Shown here: positions 28,531-41,688 of the stretch, in pieces
Layout of the letters: the number at the start of each line of letters is the position of its first letter
Numbering within the stretch: the first letter of the stretch is position 1
Origin: Caprella mutica
Taxonomy: Eukaryota; Arthropoda; Malacostraca; Amphipoda; Caprellidae
NCBI GenBank assembly: GCA_947561585.1
Contig: CANNZV010003137.1
Coordinates: 1 to 64,000 of the forward strand
DNA: 64,000 nt
Direction of reading: 5' to 3'
Program-made: the position numbers and the translations under genes
The notes under the pieces: generated by a model
Told to the model about the DNA's origin: nothing
Databases searched by the model: none
What the model saw: only the letters and a program-made list of their open reading frames with translations

Positions 28531-28552
28531 GCCGGTGCGGTTCGTGGCTGGA

Positions 28553-29689
28553 TCAGCTTTGAAACATCGGCGGACGTGCGTCCATCCATGTGCTGCCGTC
28601 TTTTGCGGATGCCACGGCGGTGTGCACCGCCGCCATCGACCTAACGCCATCTTCGGCAGTGGGCAGGCTGGTACGGCTTTCCCCTCGGATCGCATCCGCA
28701 AGGTCGCAATAGATGTTTGCGACTGCCAGCGGAAAGCCTTCGGGGTGGGCGATGGCCACGCGTGACAGACGTGTTGCGTCTTCGTGCAATCCGTCTTCGC
28801 CTTTTTCAATAATCTGCGTGCGCCCGCCGACGGGTGTGTAAAGCAACTGGTTCGGCTGTTCCGACGCCCAACGCAAACCCCCTGTTTCGCCAAATATCTG
28901 AATATCGAACCCGTGCTGACGGCCAATGGCAACGGACGATGTCCAAAGCCGCCCGACGGTACCACCCGACATTCGGAAATTGACCAGCGCATCATCTTCC
29001 AACTCACGGCTTGGGATGGTGGACGCAAAATCAGCGGACAGTGTTTTTACCTGATCGTTGCAGATAAAGCTGGCCATGTGCAGCGCGTGAATTCCGCAAT
29101 CGGCGAATTGCCCGGACACGCCCGCCATCGCCGGATCGTACCGCCACCGGACGCGTGGATTGTCTGCGTCGGTTGCGTCGCCGTGGTGGCCATGGCTGAA
29201 ATTCGTCACAACCAAACGGACGTTGCCAATTTCACCCGCTGCCACCATGGCACGCGCCTGCCGGACCATGGGATAGGCCGAATAGCAGTAGTTTACTGCG
29301 CAGATTTTGCCGGTTTTTTCGGCCACGCGCACGATGTCTTCGCCTTCTTCAACGGTCATCGTCATGGGCTTTTCGCACAGCACGTTGAACCCGGCTTCTA
29401 GAAACGCCTTGGTGATCTCGAAATGTGTCGAGTTGGGGGTGGCCACCGTGACAAGGTCGATCCGGTCGTCGCGGTCCTTTTCGCCATTCAGCATTTCCTG
29501 CCAGTCGCCATAGGCCCGATCTGCTGCGATCCCCAAACGCTGTGCATAGTCACGCCCCACATCGGGGCGGTGATCCAAAGCGCCAGCCGTTAGATCGAAA
29601 TGCCCATCTGCCAGAGCGCCAAGCCGGTGTGCCGGGCCAATCTGGCTGCCTTCGCCGCCGCCAATCATGCCCCATTTCAGTTTTGTCAT
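28553..29689 (-). CDS. Gfo/Idh/MocA-family NAD(P)-dependent dehydrogenase
   Basis: 378 aa. N-terminal Rossmann fold with the variant dinucleotide loop MIGGGEGSQIGPAHR, then the family EKP motif (VLCEKPMTMTVEEGE, about residue 107) whose lysine is catalytic, and DCGIHALHMASF with the proton-relay histidine. Substrates of the family are sugars, inositols or their keto forms. It lies 80 bp after a second Gfo/Idh/MocA gene on the same strand, probably one operon with it, divergent from iolC-iolB. Confidence 0.85.
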   Translation of the reverse strand: MTKLKWGMIGGGEGSQIGPAHRLGALADGHFDLTAGALDHRPDVGRDYAQRLGIAADRAYGDWQEMLNGEKDRDDRIDLVTVATPNSTHFEITKAFLEAGFNVLCEKPMTMTVEEGEDIVRVAEKTGKICAVNYCYSAYPMVRQARAMVAAGEIGNVRLVVTNFSHGHHGDATDADNPRVRWRYDPAMAGVSGQFADCGIHALHMASFICNDQVKTLSADFASTIPSRELEDDALVNFRMSGGTVGRLWTSSVAIGRQHGFDIQIFGETGGLRWASEQPNQLLYTPVGGRTQIIEKGEDGLHEDATRLSRVAIAHPEGFPLAVANIYCDLADAIRGESRTSLPTAEDGVRSMAAVHTAVASAKDGSTWMDARPPMFQS

Positions 29690-29769
29690 GACGTCTTGTC
29701 CTTAACTAAAGTCGGTGTAGTCAGAGTGTCTACCAAGGATGCCAATTGCCTGTCCCGCTATAGCCGGGC

Positions 29770-30873
29770 TTAGACCTGTTTGACGGATGTCCACTGCCCA
29801 GCGTCGGCCGAGCGTATGGCAGCATCAATCACTTCGGCCACGGCCAGCCCATCGCGAAATGTTGGCCATGTTGAGCGCCCCGTGTGGATGGCTTCAAGAA
29901 AGTCCTTGGCTTCGATGATGATGGTATCTTGATACCCGGTGCCATGCCCCGGTCCCTGACAGAATGGCAGGTAATCGGGGTGCTCTGGTCCGGTCAGGAT
30001 TTTGCGGAACCCACGTTCGGCTTCGGGGCCTTCTGAACGGTACAGCCAAACCGCATTCTGATCTTCCTGATCAAATCGGATTGCGCCCTTGGTTCCGTGA
30101 ATTTCATAGGCATAGCCCATTTTACGCCCTGTGGCCGTGCGGCTGGCATAGATGTGGCCCATGACGCCATTGGCAAAGCGGCACATGATCTGTGCATGGT
30201 CATCGTTCGTGACCGTGCCGCCGGGACGTTCTTTGTGAACGGTTTCGTACTGGGCCATCACACGCTCAATCGGGCCAAGCAGGCCCAAGGCCGCGTTGAT
30301 TGGATGGGGGGCCAGATCGCCCAGATTGCCATTCGCCATGCCTTCGCAGCGCCAATTTTTGGGCAGGGTTGCATCGGCCAGAAAATCTTCGGTGTGTTCG
30401 CCGCGGAACCACGTCACGTCGCCAATAGCGCCATCGGACAAAAGCGTGCGTACAAACTGGCTGGCCGGGGTGCGGATGTAGTTGAAACCAATCATATTGG
30501 TCACGCCTGCCGCGTCTGCGCTGGCCACCATTGCGCGGGCGTCTTCCAGCGTTTCGGCCAATGGCTTTTCACATAAGACCGGTTTGCCAAGTGCCATCGC
30601 CGCTTCTGCGATGTCACGATGGGTTTCTTGAGGTGTCGCAATCACAACCGCGCCGACAGCGGGATCGTTGACCAAGTCCTGCCAGCTTGCCGCTGCAGTC
30701 CTGAAGCCAAAGGCCTGACGGTACCGCTCGGCGCTTTCGGGGGTCGATGCGGCGATGGATTGCAGCGTCGGACGCAAAGCGGTCTGAAAGACCGCGCCAA
30801 CCGCAGACATGGCCACGGAATGGGCCTTGCCCATATAGCCACCGCCAACAATTCCGATTCCGATTTCGGCCAT
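29770..30873 (-). CDS. Gfo/Idh/MocA-family dehydrogenase, inositol-dehydrogenase-like
   Basis: 367 aa. Canonical Rossmann loop GIVGGGYMGKAHS, EKP motif (PVLCEKPLAETLEDA), and GDLAPHPINAALGL with the catalytic Asp/His pair. ATG 30873 follows a perfect AGGAGG; the frame stays open a further 84 codons upstream, but that part covers the operator and has no homologous look. Divergent from iolC. It may oxidise an inositol, as IolG does, but the sequence alone cannot exclude another cyclitol or sugar acid. Confidence 0.85.
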   Translation of the reverse strand: MAEIGIGIVGGGYMGKAHSVAMSAVGAVFQTALRPTLQSIAASTPESAERYRQAFGFRTAAASWQDLVNDPAVGAVVIATPQETHRDIAEAAMALGKPVLCEKPLAETLEDARAMVASADAAGVTNMIGFNYIRTPASQFVRTLLSDGAIGDVTWFRGEHTEDFLADATLPKNWRCEGMANGNLGDLAPHPINAALGLLGPIERVMAQYETVHKERPGGTVTNDDHAQIMCRFANGVMGHIYASRTATGRKMGYAYEIHGTKGAIRFDQEDQNAVWLYRSEGPEAERGFRKILTGPEHPDYLPFCQGPGHGTGYQDTIIIEAKDFLEAIHTGRSTWPTFRDGLAVAEVIDAAIRSADAGQWTSVKQV

Positions 30874-30899
30874 GTGTCCTCCTGACGATCCGGTTTTAG

Positions 30900-30917
30900 T
30901 TTGCAACCGGTTGCAAA
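30900..30917. promoter_or_regulatory. Perfect 18-bp LacI-type operator in the iol/dehydrogenase divergent promoter
   Basis: TTTGCAACCGGTTGCAAA is an uninterrupted palindrome with the central CCGG typical of LacI-family operators. On the minus strand a promoter TTGCGC (30942-30947), 17 bp, TACTCA (30919-30924) lies just upstream, so the operator covers the expected transcription start of the dehydrogenase operon. Confidence 0.8.
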
Positions 30918-31049
30918 ATGAGTACCTTGGGATTCGTCGCAGCGCAAGCGGCAACACTGTCAAAGTATAGACGGGTACATGACCTGAACGCTTGTCAAAG
31001 ACCAATTGAGCACATGGACCAGGTTTGGCCAGCACTGGAAAGAGGGACA

Positions 31050-32030
31050 ATGTCAGATTTGATGGACGCCATCCGCGGCAACAGGTTTGTTGTTCTGGGC
31101 CGGGCGGGAATGGATATGTTTGCATCTCCCCAAGGCACCAAAGCCGAAGAGGCGGAAACGTTTGAAAGCGGGCTTGGAGGTTCGTCAGCTAACATATGCG
31201 CTGGGCTGTGCAAACTGGGGGGCGAATCCGCGCTGGTCACATCGGTGTCAGATGACGCGGTCGGTCGGTTTTGTCTGAACCAGTTGCGCAAGTACGGCGT
31301 TGATACCGAATACTGCAAACCGGTGGGCGGCGAATTTCGCACGTCATTGGCGGTTTACGAAAGCACGTTGGATGATTTCCAATTGGTGATTTACCGCAAT
31401 GGCGCTGTCGATTTTCAGGTCACCGAGGACGATATGGATCGGGTCCGGTACAACGATTGGACCGCCTTGGTCACGGCTGGCACCGTTTTTGCCGCCGAAC
31501 CATCGCGCAGTGCCACGTTCCGGGCGTTTGACAACGCTAAGGCCGCAGGACTGCCTGTGATCTTTGACATTGATTATCGCCCCTATTCATGGCCCTCCGC
31601 CGAAGTGGCTTCGGACGTGTTGACCCGTGCAGGGGAAGCATCCGACATGATTGTTGGCAATGACGAAGAATTCGGGTTTATGGCCGGCGGGATCGACAAA
31701 GGGTTGGACAAGGCGCGCGAACTGGCTGCCGGGGGCCGGCTGGTGATCTACAAGATGGGATCACAAGGCGCGGTGACCTTTTGGCAGGGTCAAGAAATCC
31801 GGACAGGAATATTTCCTGTGACAGCGGTCAAACCAAACGGCGCGGGGGATGCCTTCATGGCCGGTCTTCTGGCAGGGATCGCCATCGGGCAGAGCCTCAA
31901 GGAGGCTGTGCTGCAAGGATCGGCCTGCGCCGCGATTGTTGTGTCAAAACCCGGCTGTGCACCGTCCATGCCAAATACCGAACAACTGAATGAATTTCTT
32001 GCCGGACACTCCGGCCCGACAGAGGTCTGA
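31050..32030 (+). CDS. iolC: 5-dehydro-2-deoxygluconokinase
   Basis: 326 aa PfkB/ribokinase-fold kinase phosphorylating 2-deoxy-5-keto-D-gluconate. FVVLGRAGMDMFASPQGTKAEEAETFESGLGGSSANIC and the catalytic block VKPNGAGDAFMAGLLAG (Asp base) are typical IolC features. It is a stand-alone kinase without the C-terminal DUF2090 domain that many proteobacterial IolC proteins carry, in keeping with the separate aldolase two genes on. ATG 31050 with RBS AAAGAGGGA is chosen over a start 44 codons upstream. iolB begins 3 bp after the stop. Confidence 0.88.
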   Translation: MSDLMDAIRGNRFVVLGRAGMDMFASPQGTKAEEAETFESGLGGSSANICAGLCKLGGESALVTSVSDDAVGRFCLNQLRKYGVDTEYCKPVGGEFRTSLAVYESTLDDFQLVIYRNGAVDFQVTEDDMDRVRYNDWTALVTAGTVFAAEPSRSATFRAFDNAKAAGLPVIFDIDYRPYSWPSAEVASDVLTRAGEASDMIVGNDEEFGFMAGGIDKGLDKARELAAGGRLVIYKMGSQGAVTFWQGQEIRTGIFPVTAVKPNGAGDAFMAGLLAGIAIGQSLKEAVLQGSACAAIVVSKPGCAPSMPNTEQLNEFLAGHSGPTEV

Positions 32031-32033
32031 CCC

Positions 32034-32891
32034 ATGCATATCGCGCCTTTCGACAACCAGAACAAACCCATCGTGGATGCCGACGATGAAACAGTGCCAC
32101 TGAACTATTTCAACATCGTCAAGCTGCGAAAAGGCGAGGCGTTCGAATATCAAGTGCCCGGATACGAAACCTGCATTGCACCTGCCACGGGCACCGTGGA
32201 CGTCGATGTTGAAGGTGTGGCATTCCCGGCGCTGGGCAATCGGGGTGCGGATGTCTGGGATGGGGAACCCGAAGGCGTCTATGTGCCAACAGGGGCCAAA
32301 GCGACGATGGTTTGCACGTCTGACAGTGCCGAAGTCTTTGTTGCAGGCGCGCGCTATGACAAGGTGCTGGATCCGTTTGACGTGCGCGTGGCGGATATTG
32401 ACCTTGTGCAATACGGATCAGACGACACCAAGACACATCGCAAGATCAAACATATCCTTGGCCAGAAACAGCACGACAAGGTCGGCAGACTGTTGGTCAG
32501 CGAGTTGTTCACGGTGGGTGCAGGTGGCTGGTCGGGTTTTCCAAGCCACAAGCATGACACGGACCGGCATGACGACGCTGGCAACCTGATCGAAACTCGG
32601 CACGATGAAACCTACAATTTCCGGTTCAAGCCGAACCATGGATCGGGTCTGCAAATGTTGCAACGTGAGGATGGGCTGTCAGGCGACGCTTACCACATCG
32701 TCGATGGGTCGACGATCTGCATCGACAAAGGGTATCATCCCTGTTCGGTGCTGCCGGGATACGAAATGTACTATTTCACTATCCTTGGTGGCCTTAGCCA
32801 ACGGTCGTTGGTGCAATACTTCCAACCCACGCACGCCTATCAGATCGAGACGATTCCAGGCATCAAGGATATGATTGCGAAGTTCAAATGA
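32034..32891 (+). CDS. iolB: 5-deoxy-glucuronate isomerase
   Basis: 285 aa, bicupin. Converts 5-deoxy-D-glucuronate to 2-deoxy-5-keto-gluconate, the IolC substrate. Metal-binding pattern in FPSHKHDTDRHDD...ETRHDETYNFRF (His residues about 165-190) and IDKGYHPCSVLPGYEMYYF near the C-terminus fit IolB. The stop overlaps the aldolase start (ATGA, 32888-32891), so the three proteins are presumably made together. Confidence 0.9.
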   Translation: MHIAPFDNQNKPIVDADDETVPLNYFNIVKLRKGEAFEYQVPGYETCIAPATGTVDVDVEGVAFPALGNRGADVWDGEPEGVYVPTGAKATMVCTSDSAEVFVAGARYDKVLDPFDVRVADIDLVQYGSDDTKTHRKIKHILGQKQHDKVGRLLVSELFTVGAGGWSGFPSHKHDTDRHDDAGNLIETRHDETYNFRFKPNHGSGLQMLQREDGLSGDAYHIVDGSTICIDKGYHPCSVLPGYEMYYFTILGGLSQRSLVQYFQPTHAYQIETIPGIKDMIAKFK

Positions 32892-33715
32892 CACTTGCAA
32901 CGTTGTCAGAGGTGCTGCAACCGGCCTTGCGTGACGGCTATGCCGTGGCTGGGCTGGTCACGTTGGGTTGGGAAGATATGCGCGCCTATGTCGACGCAGC
33001 CGAACAAGAAGGCGTGCCGGTCATCTTGCAAGCGGGGCCATCATGCCGGGCGCACACACCATTGCCGATCTTGGGGAAGATGTTTCGCCATCTTGCCGAA
33101 GGGGCCAAAGTGCCCGTGGTGGCCCATCTGGATCATGGTTACAGCGCGGAGGAATGTCGCGAGGCGGTGGAATGTGGTTTTACGTCAGTGATGTTTGACG
33201 GATCGCAAAAGCCGCTTCAGCAAAACATTGATGAAACGGCCGCCATTGCAGAAATGGCTCACGCGGCAGGGGTGTCGTGTGAAGGCGAAATTGGCTTTGT
33301 CGGCTACTCTGGCGGCGCCGAAAGTGCCGGCACAGACCCGGAAGAAGCGCGCCGGTTTGCTTTGGAAACGAACGTCGACGCCATGGCGATTTCGGTGGGC
33401 AATGTGCACCTACAGCAAGGGTCGGGCGCAGGTCTGGACGAAACGCGCATCCGTGCCATCGAAGCTGTTACAGAAGTGCCTTTGGTGATACATGGCGGGT
33501 CTGGCGTGCCAACGGTTCAGCGTAGGGCGCTCGCGCATGGGTCACATATCTGCAAATACAATATTGGCACAGAGTTACGCATGACATTCGGTTCTGCGTT
33601 GCGTTCAGTCTTGGATGCTGATCCAGATTGCTTTGACCGCGTCCAGATCTTGAAGGGCACGCACGCGCCGATGGTGGTTCGGACACGGGAAATCTTGCGC
33701 AACTTGAAAGCATGA
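32888..33715 (+). CDS. Class II aldolase, IolJ/fructose-bisphosphate aldolase family
   Basis: 275 aa zinc aldolase. VVAHLDHGYSAEE holds the zinc His and catalytic Asp, GEIGFVGYSGG follows the pattern of the family, VGNVHLQQG carries a zinc His, and PLVIHGGSGVP plus CKYNIGTELR form the phosphate site. Its place after IolC suggests cleavage of 6-phospho-5-dehydro-2-deoxy-gluconate to malonate semialdehyde and DHAP. An activity on tagatose- or fructose-bisphosphate cannot be excluded. Confidence 0.82.
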   Translation: MTLATLSEVLQPALRDGYAVAGLVTLGWEDMRAYVDAAEQEGVPVILQAGPSCRAHTPLPILGKMFRHLAEGAKVPVVAHLDHGYSAEECREAVECGFTSVMFDGSQKPLQQNIDETAAIAEMAHAAGVSCEGEIGFVGYSGGAESAGTDPEEARRFALETNVDAMAISVGNVHLQQGSGAGLDETRIRAIEAVTEVPLVIHGGSGVPTVQRRALAHGSHICKYNIGTELRMTFGSALRSVLDADPDCFDRVQILKGTHAPMVVRTREILRNLKA

Positions 33716-33767
33716 GTATCACAGGGTCCAAAGTCGAATCACGGTGCAAATGGGGAGAGCATCGGAA

Positions 33768-34610
33768 TTGAGTGAACGCGATCACCTAAAGCTTGGCCTG
33801 ATTGGGGACAATATCGCCGGGTCACGGGCACCTTTGTTGCATCGCATGGCTGGGGCGCAGAACGGCATTGATGTTCAGTACAATCGCTTGGTCCCACACG
33901 AAATCGGCGCGCCATTTGAAACGGTTTTCGCCACCTGCGCTACACAGAAATACCGGGGCATCAATGTCACCTATCCATACAAGGAAAAGGTCGCACAGAT
34001 GGTCGCCATCAGCGATCCTTTGGTCGCCGCAATCGGCGCGGTGAACACTGTGCTGTTTGAGCCAGATGGCCCAAAGGGACGCAATACCGACTACACGGGC
34101 TTTATGGCGGCGTACCGTCAAACGCGCGGCAGTCTTGCGCCGGGTGTGGCGTGCCTGATTGGTACTGGCGGTGTTGGGCGCGCTTTGGCTTTTGGGCTGC
34201 TTGCGCTGGGGGCCGAAGAAATCCGATTGGTCGACCGCGATATCGTCAAGGCCGACGGTCTGGCTACAGATTTGCGCAATCAGAGCACCACGGTAAGGAT
34301 CGTCGTCGAAACCGATGTTGTCAAAGCCGCACGTGGCGCCGATGGCCTTCTGAATGGTACGCCAGTGGGCATGGAAGGTTACGAAGGAACGCCTTTGCCC
34401 CACGCCTCCATGGAAGGTGCCACATGGGCCTTTGATGCGGTGTACACGCCTGTCGAAACGCAATTCCTACAAGATGCTTCCGACAATGGTTTGGCGATCA
34501 TTTCGGGGTACGAACTGTTTTTCTATCAAGGTGTTCACGCGTGGGGCCATTTCAGCGGGCAGCCGCTGGATGAAGCGACATTGCGTTTGGCCCTGTTGGC
34601 CACCCCATAA
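33768..34610 (+). CDS. Shikimate/quinate dehydrogenase-like protein (AroE/YdiB family)
   Basis: 280 aa. N-terminal LGLIGDNIAGSRAPLLHRMAG, the substrate-site lysine in GINVTYPYKEKV, Asn/Asp in GAVNTVLF and NTDYTGF, then GTGGVGRALAFGL (Rossmann) and NGTPVGMEGY. The usual SxS of the shikimate pocket is replaced by AGSRAP, so the substrate may differ. TTG 33768 with GGGGAGAG 8 bp upstream is my choice; an ATG at 33750 is possible but has no RBS. Being last in the iol-type operon it may act on a cyclic polyol rather than in aromatic synthesis. Ends 9 bp from the convergent amylosucrase stop. Confidence 0.75.
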   Translation: MSERDHLKLGLIGDNIAGSRAPLLHRMAGAQNGIDVQYNRLVPHEIGAPFETVFATCATQKYRGINVTYPYKEKVAQMVAISDPLVAAIGAVNTVLFEPDGPKGRNTDYTGFMAAYRQTRGSLAPGVACLIGTGGVGRALAFGLLALGAEEIRLVDRDIVKADGLATDLRNQSTTVRIVVETDVVKAARGADGLLNGTPVGMEGYEGTPLPHASMEGATWAFDAVYTPVETQFLQDASDNGLAIISGYELFFYQGVHAWGHFSGQPLDEATLRLALLATP

Positions 34611-34619
34611 GCGCTGAAC

Positions 34620-36500
34620 CTATAGCGACCAGATCCGCGCGTAGGGCAACAAATTCACGACTTCTCCGCTGGTCACAAGCGGCGCTTCGGCAAGTTGGTC
34701 ATAGAACTCAGTTACCCCATGGTCGCGAAGCCAGTCCGTTTGAACGGGCACGATGTCCTCTGAAAAGTTGAACAAACAAACGATTGGTCCAGTTGGAGCA
34801 AGTCTGCTGAAAGCGAAAAGTCGGTTGTCCGCCGGAAACAAAACCCTGATCGGGACAGCGCCATGGAGCTGTGGCATAGCCTTGCGCCGTGCCATGATCC
34901 GTTGGGTTTCGGACAGGATCACACCTTCTGGAGTGGCACCATGCGCAGCAGTAGCAACGCGATCCCAATCCATTACCGGCCGGTGTAACCAACGGCTGTC
35001 TTCGGTGCGCAAAGGATCGTCTTGGTAAGCGTGATCGTTAAGCATTGCCACTTCATCGCCCATGTAGATCAGGGGAATGCCCCCAAAAGCGGCGATGAGC
35101 GCATTACCCATCAGGATCCGGTGCATAGCCAGTTCAACCCCGCGTGCATCTCCTTCGGCCTGCGCCTTTTCCAACCCGGCAAGCGACGCCAGCGTGCCGG
35201 ACACGCGGCTGTCGCCGGTGTCCTCGTTGACCTGAAAATAGGCGCCAGTTGCGAAACTGCCGGGGAAGTTTCCGGTGTAAAAGCGGGACAGGAAATCGCG
35301 GTGCCCGAAGCCCGACAACCCCATGGTGCCTGCGTCTTCGTCTGTGATCGCCCAGCCGATATCATCGTGGCAGCGCAGGTAGGTGGTGTAGGTGGCGTTG
35401 TGCAAGGTTTCGGGAAAGTTTTCGGACAACACCTTGGTCATCAGTCGCGTGTCACGTGTCGCAAGCGCAGACCAGTAATGCACCATCAGGTTGTTGTGAT
35501 AGGCAAGGTTGCCTTCACGCCCTTCGTGTTCGCCACGTCCCAGATAAGTCAGCATTTCGGCAGGCCCGACGATGGCCTCTTCCAGATGAATGACGGCCGG
35601 GGCGGCAATGCGTGTGCAGGCACGCAAAGCCCGCAAAAGCATGTGTACTTCGGGTTCGGATTGGCAGCGCGTGCCCTTGCGTTTCCACATGAAAGCGACC
35701 GCATCCAGCCGCAGAACATCCACGCCCTTGTTGGCAAGGAATAACATGATCTTGACGATTTCGACAAACACCCATGGGTTTGACCAGTTCAAATCCCACT
35801 GGTGATCATTGAACGTCGTCCAGACCCACTTTTCGGCCTCGGGCACGTAGGTGAAATTGCCCGGCGCGTCATTGGGGAAAATCTCAACCAGCGTGCGTTC
35901 AAAGCTGCGGGGTTCGGTTTCGTCGTCAAACAGGTAGTAAAAATCGCGGTAAAATGGATCGCCCGCCAGTGCCTTTTTCGCCCACTCGTGTTCGCGCGCG
36001 GTGTGGTTCAGGACAATGTCGATACACAGCGACATGTCCCTCCCACGCAGTTTTTGCGCCAGGTTTTGCAGGTCCGTCATTGTGCCCAGATCCGGGTTGA
36101 TCTGGCGATAGTCCTGCACCGAATACCCGCCGTCATTGGGCCGTGGACGCGGTTTTAGGCAGGGCATAAGGTGCAGGTAACTCACGCCAAGGCTTTGAAG
36201 ATGCGGAATTTTGTCGGCGACTTCGCTGATTGTTCCGGCAAACCGATCCGTGTAGCACGCATAGCCGACCATATCGGACCTCTGGAACCAGTCGGGTTCC
36301 AGATCCCGCTTGAGATCCAGCAGCTTAAGATCGCGCGGTCGCTTGCGCCAACCGTCCTTTAGCGCGCCTAGTAGGGCTTTGCGGAAATCATCGTAGTCAG
36401 CGCGATGCCCATACAATGCTTCGACCATTGGCCACAGATCTTGGGCGCTGCGGTCGTGGCGCAGGTCAAACAATGCGCTTGCGGAAACGTCGCCGGTCAT
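34620..36500 (-). CDS. Amylosucrase-like glucansucrase (GH13 subfamily 4)
   Basis: 626 aa, matching amylosucrase length. These enzymes move glucose from sucrose onto alpha-1,4-glucan, releasing fructose. N-terminal helical domain, then MVGYACYTDRFAGT, LMPCLKPRPRPNDGGYSV, nucleophile Asp266 in VLRLDAVAF, acid/base Glu308 in HLEEAIVGP, and His378-Asp379 in LRCHDDIGW. No signal peptide, so it would need imported sucrose. It begins 6 bp after pgm as last gene of the glycogen operon. A sucrose hydrolase of the same subfamily is the main alternative. Confidence 0.83.
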   Translation of the reverse strand: MTGDVSASALFDLRHDRSAQDLWPMVEALYGHRADYDDFRKALLGALKDGWRKRPRDLKLLDLKRDLEPDWFQRSDMVGYACYTDRFAGTISEVADKIPHLQSLGVSYLHLMPCLKPRPRPNDGGYSVQDYRQINPDLGTMTDLQNLAQKLRGRDMSLCIDIVLNHTAREHEWAKKALAGDPFYRDFYYLFDDETEPRSFERTLVEIFPNDAPGNFTYVPEAEKWVWTTFNDHQWDLNWSNPWVFVEIVKIMLFLANKGVDVLRLDAVAFMWKRKGTRCQSEPEVHMLLRALRACTRIAAPAVIHLEEAIVGPAEMLTYLGRGEHEGREGNLAYHNNLMVHYWSALATRDTRLMTKVLSENFPETLHNATYTTYLRCHDDIGWAITDEDAGTMGLSGFGHRDFLSRFYTGNFPGSFATGAYFQVNEDTGDSRVSGTLASLAGLEKAQAEGDARGVELAMHRILMGNALIAAFGGIPLIYMGDEVAMLNDHAYQDDPLRTEDSRWLHRPVMDWDRVATAAHGATPEGVILSETQRIMARRKAMPQLHGAVPIRVLFPADNRLFAFSRLAPTGPIVCLFNFSEDIVPVQTDWLRDHGVTEFYDQLAEAPLVTSGEVVNLLPYARIWSL

Positions 36501-36506
36501 GAAGCC

Positions 36507-40266
<3,760 letters not shown>

Positions 40267-40267
<1 letters not shown>

Positions 40268-41688
40268 TAGGTGGCCTCGGTCAGGTCAGCGTAAAGCGCA
40301 GCATAGGCTGCCGCAGATGGCGCCCAGCCGACCGGCTGTGCCATCGCGTTTCGCTGCACCTTTGACCACAGCTTGGGGTCTTCGAAAAGGGTACAAAGCC
40401 GAGACAGTGCGTTTGCAAGCGCGCCTGCGGTGATCGGATGGAACTGCACGCCGGTTGCGACCTGTTTGGCGATGGTCGCGGGCGTCGCCGGAATGACGGT
40501 GTCAGCCAGTCCGCCGGTCAAGGCCACCACCGGCACGGTGCCATAGCGCAGCCCATAAAGCTGTGTCAGTCCGCAGGGTTCAAACCGGGATGGAACAAGG
40601 ATGGCATCGCCACCCGCGATCATGCGATGAGACAAGGCTTCGTCATATCCGATCCGAACCGCGACGTTTGGGTCATCAACCGCCTGAAACGCGGCCTCCA
40701 GCCCCGGATCACCAGAGCCCAGCAAGGCCAATTGGCCGCCACGTGCAAGCAGGCCGGGCAGGGCCTCTAGCAGCAGGTCCAACCCTTTTTGTTCGGTCAG
40801 GCGCGAAATCACGACACACAGCGGGCCTTTGGCCTCGGGCAAGCCGAATTCTTCGCGAAGCGCCTTTTGGTTGGCGGTCTTGCCGCGTGGTGTCTTGTAT
40901 TGGTGAACGTGGCCGTCGACATCAGGCGACCAGACCGACTGGTCGATGCCGTTGAGAATGCCGCTCAGATCCGCGCGACGACTGCGCAGAACACCGTCCA
41001 ACCCCATTCCGAATTCAGGGGTCATCAGTTCTTCGGCATAGGTCGGCGACACTGTCGTGAGGTGATCGGCATAGACCAGCCCTGCCTTGAGCGCTGATAT
41101 TTGACCCCAGTATTCAACCCCATCGGCGGTCAGATGCTGTGCGTTTATGCCCAAGCTTTGAGCACGTGCCAAAGGAACAAGGCCCTGAAACGCGATATTG
41201 TGAACTGTCAGGATGCTGGGCACCGGGACGGCGTCCCGCTTTAGGTAATAGGGCACCAACCCGGCCTGCCAGTCATGGCAGTGCACAAGATCAGGGTGCC
41301 ATTCCCCCAACTGGCCCGCTGCGATATCGGCGGCCACTTTGCTAAGCGCGGCAAACCGTTCAGGATTGTCGGGCCAGTCATGGCCGTTTGGTCCAAGGTA
41401 AATGCTGCCTTCGCGATCAAACAGATGTGGCGCATCCAGCGCCAGCAGGTCCAGCCCGGCCGATTGCCCGGCAAGCAGCCGGGCCGATCCGCCGAAACAT
41501 GTGTCGATGTCCGCCACCAGTTTGGCATTCTCCAGCGCAGACATAACCGCAGGATAACCCGGCAGCAGGGTGCGCATCTTAACGCCATGTTCGGCCAATG
41601 CGGCGGGCAATGCGCCCGCCACATCAGCCAGACCGCCGGTTTTCACCAGCGGAGCACATTCAGAGGTGACGGACAGGACTTTGATCAC
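40267..41688 (-). CDS. glgA: Glycogen synthase (ADP-glucose, GT5)
   Basis: 473 aa, transfers glucose from ADP-glucose to growing alpha-1,4-glucan. The [13 protein letters not shown] motif near residue 16 binds the donor; [28 protein letters not shown] and [22 protein letters not shown] are GT5 landmarks. I start at the GTG at 41688, whose GTGA overlaps the glgC stop; the sequence before it is inside glgC. Confidence 0.95.

Noticed and set aside
34611..34619. Terminator between the AroE-like and amylosucrase genes
   Set aside because: The convergent genes are 9 bp apart and no hairpin or T-run is visible.
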